Assembly (NCBI RefSeq): GCF_029227915.1
Contig: NC_079884.1
Coordinates: forward strand, 18,788,001 to 18,852,000
Origin: Hydractinia symbiolongicarpus
Taxonomy: Eukaryota > Cnidaria > Hydrozoa > Anthoathecata > Hydractiniidae
Direction: 5' to 3'
DNA: 64,000 nucleotides
The notes below the pieces were generated by a model, which ran no database searches, was not told the DNA's origin, and worked only from the letters and a program-made list of their open reading frames with translations. The position numbers were made by a program, and so were the translations under genes. Position 1 is the first letter of the stretch, and every line of letters starts with the position of its first letter. Positions 62,201-64,000 of this stretch are shown here, one piece after another.

Positions 62201-64000
62201 AGTCCTTCCACTCTCAATGGACTACGACGTCCCAAGTCGTTTTCCATAACGCCATGGCCTTATAACACCGTCAACTACGTGAACAGGCCTCTAAAGGTTG
62301 TTATATAACCTTTTGCCGCCTAAAACGGCCTTACACGTAAATCACGTGGTTCCACGTGTCTGTTCAGGTAGCCATTGCTCTAGTCCTACCACTACAAATG
62401 TTCTACGACGTCCCTAATCGTTTTACATTGCGGAATAGCCTTGTAACACCGTCAACTACGTGAGCAGGTCTCTAAAGGTTTTTATATGGCCTTTTGCCGC
62501 CTAATAATGGCCTTACACACAAATCACATCGAGCCACATGTCTGTGCAGGTTGCCATTAGTCTAGTCCTTTCACTATCAATGGACTACGACTTCCTAAGT
62601 CGTTTTCGATTGCGTCATGACGTTATAACACCGTCGACTACGTGTACAGTCCTCTAAAATCTGTTATATGACCTTTTGCTGCCTATTAATGGCCTTACAC
62701 ATAAATCACGTCGTCCCACATGTCTGTGCAAGTTGCCATTGGTCTGGTCCTTTCACTATCAATGCACTACAACCTCCCAAGTTCTTTTCCACTGCGCAAT
62801 AGCCTTATAACACCGTCAACTACGCGTACAATCCTCTAAAGTCCGTTATATCACCTTTTGGCGCCCAATAAAGACCTTACACATCAATCACGTGGTTCCA
62901 CATGTCTGGGCAAGTTGCCATTGGTCTGGTCCTTTCACTCTCAATGCACTACGACGTCCCAAGTTCTTTTCCATTGCGCAATAGCGTTATAACACCGTCA
63001 ACTACGTGAACAGGCCTCTAAAGGCTGTTATATGACCTTTTGCCGCCTAATAATTGCCTTACACATCAATCACGTTGTTCCACATGTCTGGGCAAGTTGC
63101 CATTGGTTTAGTCCTTTCACTATGAATACACTACGACGTCCCAAGTTCTTTTCCATTGCGCTATAGCCTTATAACACCGTCAACTACATGAACAGGCCTC
63201 CAAAGGCTGTTATATGGCCTTTTGTCTCGTAATAACGTCCTCGCACGTAAATCACGTTGTTCCACGTGTCTGTGCAGGTTGGGATTGGTCTAGTCCTTCC
63301 ACTATCAATGCACTACGACCTCCCAAGTCCTTTTCCACTGCGCAATAGCCTTATAACAGAGTCAACTACGCGTACAGTCCTCTAAAGTCCGTTATATCAC
63401 CTTTTGGCGCCTAATAATGAGGTTACACAAAAATCACGTGGTTCCGCGTGTCTACACTGGTTACCATTGGTTTATTCCCTCGACACTCAATGGACTACAA
63501 CGTCCTAAGTCCATTTACATTGCTGCATGACGTTATAACACCGTTAACTACACGTGCATGCCTCTAAGGGCTGTTATAAGACCTTTTGCCGCCTAATATC
63601 GGCCTTACACGTAAATCACGTAGTTCCACGTGTCTGTTCAGGTTGCCATTGGTCTACTCCTACCACTATGAATGTAGTACGACGTCCCAAATCGTTTTAC
63701 ATTGCGGAATAGCCTTATAACACCGTCTACTACGTGAGCAGGCCTCTAAAAGGGTTTATATGGCCTTTTGCCGCCTAATAATGGCCTTTCACATAAATCA
63801 CGTCGCTCCACATGTCTGGGCAAGTTGCCATTGGTCTAGTCCTTTCACTATGAATACACTACGACGTCCCAAGTTCTTTTCCACTGCGCAATAGCCTTAT
63901 AACACCGTCAACTACATGAACAGGCCTCCAAAGGCTGTTATATGATCTTTTGCCGCCTAATAATGACCTTACACATCAATCACGTCGTTCCACATGTCTG
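59223..64000 (+). repeat. Satellite segment continuing past the window edge
   Basis: About 59223-59560 matches 37815-38150 and 39453-39790. About 59590-62110 matches 43465-45990. About 60836-62640 also matches 49740-51540, and about 63290-64000 matches 51645-52350. It lacks both the 9-mer and the 5-mer duplications found at 36.5-42.4 kb. The array runs off the end at 64000. Confidence 0.85.

Larger units (their letters stand above)
28899..63400 (+). repeat. Right-half marker monomer family (GTTGGGATTGG / CCATAACGCCATGG), interspersed
   Basis: About two dozen monomers begin TATATGGCCTTTTGCCTCG and contain GTTGGGATTGG; full-length ones also contain TTTTCCATAACGCCATGG. Starts include 28899, 30536, 34720, 35265, 36720, 38358, 39995, 42542, 43633, 45270, 48727, 50299, 51027, 54302, 57212, 57757, 59758, 61395 and 62123. 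The commonest spacing is 1637-1638 bp (9 monomers), with 3-, 4-, 6-, 8-, 11- and 14-monomer intervals too. The left half mostly has GTTGAGATTGG, GTTGGCATTGG or GTTCGCATTGG at this place. Confidence 0.85.
1..64000 (+). repeat. Satellite DNA array, ~182-bp monomer, head-to-tail, spans entire window
   Basis: The same block (TATATG, CCGCCTAATAATGGCC, AAATCACG, CCATTGGTCTAGTCC, CTACGACGTCCCAAG, TATAACACCGTCAACTA, CAGGCCTCTAAAGG) recurs every 182 bp or so, always in this orientation. Distances between equivalent points are multiples of 182 minus small indels, for example 364, 546, 910, 1456, 1638 and 3638-3640. Reading through the window I found no stretch that is not satellite, so every gene-free interval is filled by it. 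There are about 350 monomers. Pairs of monomers differ from near 0% up to roughly a quarter of positions by eye. A nucleosome-sized monomer with higher-order copying is typical of eukaryotic centromeric or other heterochromatic satellites; that placement is inferred, not shown. The family is not one I recognise. Confidence 0.98.

Noticed and set aside
338-62308. Repeated 61-66 codon plus-strand open frames as a gene family
   Set aside because: Each is one satellite monomer read from TATATG to the overlapping TGA of the next. They have no plausible domain, signal or context, and their number follows from the repeat length. Longer ones (90-95 codons, near 13258, 17035, 23038, 25582 and 49612) arise where 1-bp indels or deletions shift the frame.
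1-64000. CRISPR array or other spaced direct repeats
   Set aside because: The repeats are contiguous 182-bp units with no unique spacers.
1-64000. Transposon, retroelement or rDNA/5S insertion
   Set aside because: All length changes are deletions of satellite sequence or 1-bp indels; no target-site duplications, terminal repeats or foreign sequence were found.
1-64000. Telomeric or simple-sequence repeats at the window edges
   Set aside because: Both edges lie inside ordinary monomers; no TTAGGG- or TTTAGGG-type or dinucleotide tracts were seen.

Overview
The window is one uninterrupted block of tandem satellite DNA. From the first base to the last it is a head-to-tail array of an approximately 182-bp monomer, all in one orientation, roughly 350 copies. 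I found no protein-coding gene, structural RNA gene, transposon, simple-sequence tract, CRISPR array or unique spacer DNA. Both edges cut through the array, so its true ends are outside the window. Monomer length (nucleosome scale), array size and nested higher-order structure point to a eukaryotic centromeric, pericentromeric or other heterochromatic satellite. I do not recognise the monomer as any named satellite and do not assign a species. Hand-counted GC of one typical monomer is about 45%, with about 8 CpGs per monomer.

The monomers belong to a few dozen diagnostic variants, and their order is copied over and over. Duplicated blocks contain whole numbers of monomers: 3, 5, 8, 9, 14, about 20-21 and about 33. 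Left part: an approximately 21-mer unit (271-4090) is followed by a second copy (4091 to about 7203) lacking one monomer. Then come an 8-mer pair (8869-11690), a 10-mer offset pair interrupted by two internal deletions (11688-14410), a 33-mer offset pair (15308-18335 and 21311-24336) with a near-identical 9-mer duplication between them (18363-21375), and a 14-mer offset pair (22900-27040). At about 28.0-28.9 kb the monomer repertoire changes. Right part: a family with GTTGGGATTGG becomes prominent, most often at 9-monomer spacing. It contains a 9-mer duplication that looks perfect by eye (36531-39806), a 5-mer duplication that also looks perfect (40560-42379), and large blocks shared between 30-46 kb and 46-64 kb.

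Departures from the 182-bp register are few and can be accounted for: seven internal deletions (12, 8, 31, 43, 61, 27 and 64 bp) and scattered 1-bp indels. Together with in-register losses of whole monomers and hybrid monomers at block boundaries, the sequence records repeated unequal exchange or replication slippage between aligned monomers. The many 61-66 codon open frames are a by-product of the monomer: each starts at a TATATG and stops at a TGA overlapping the next monomer's ATG. I do not call them genes.
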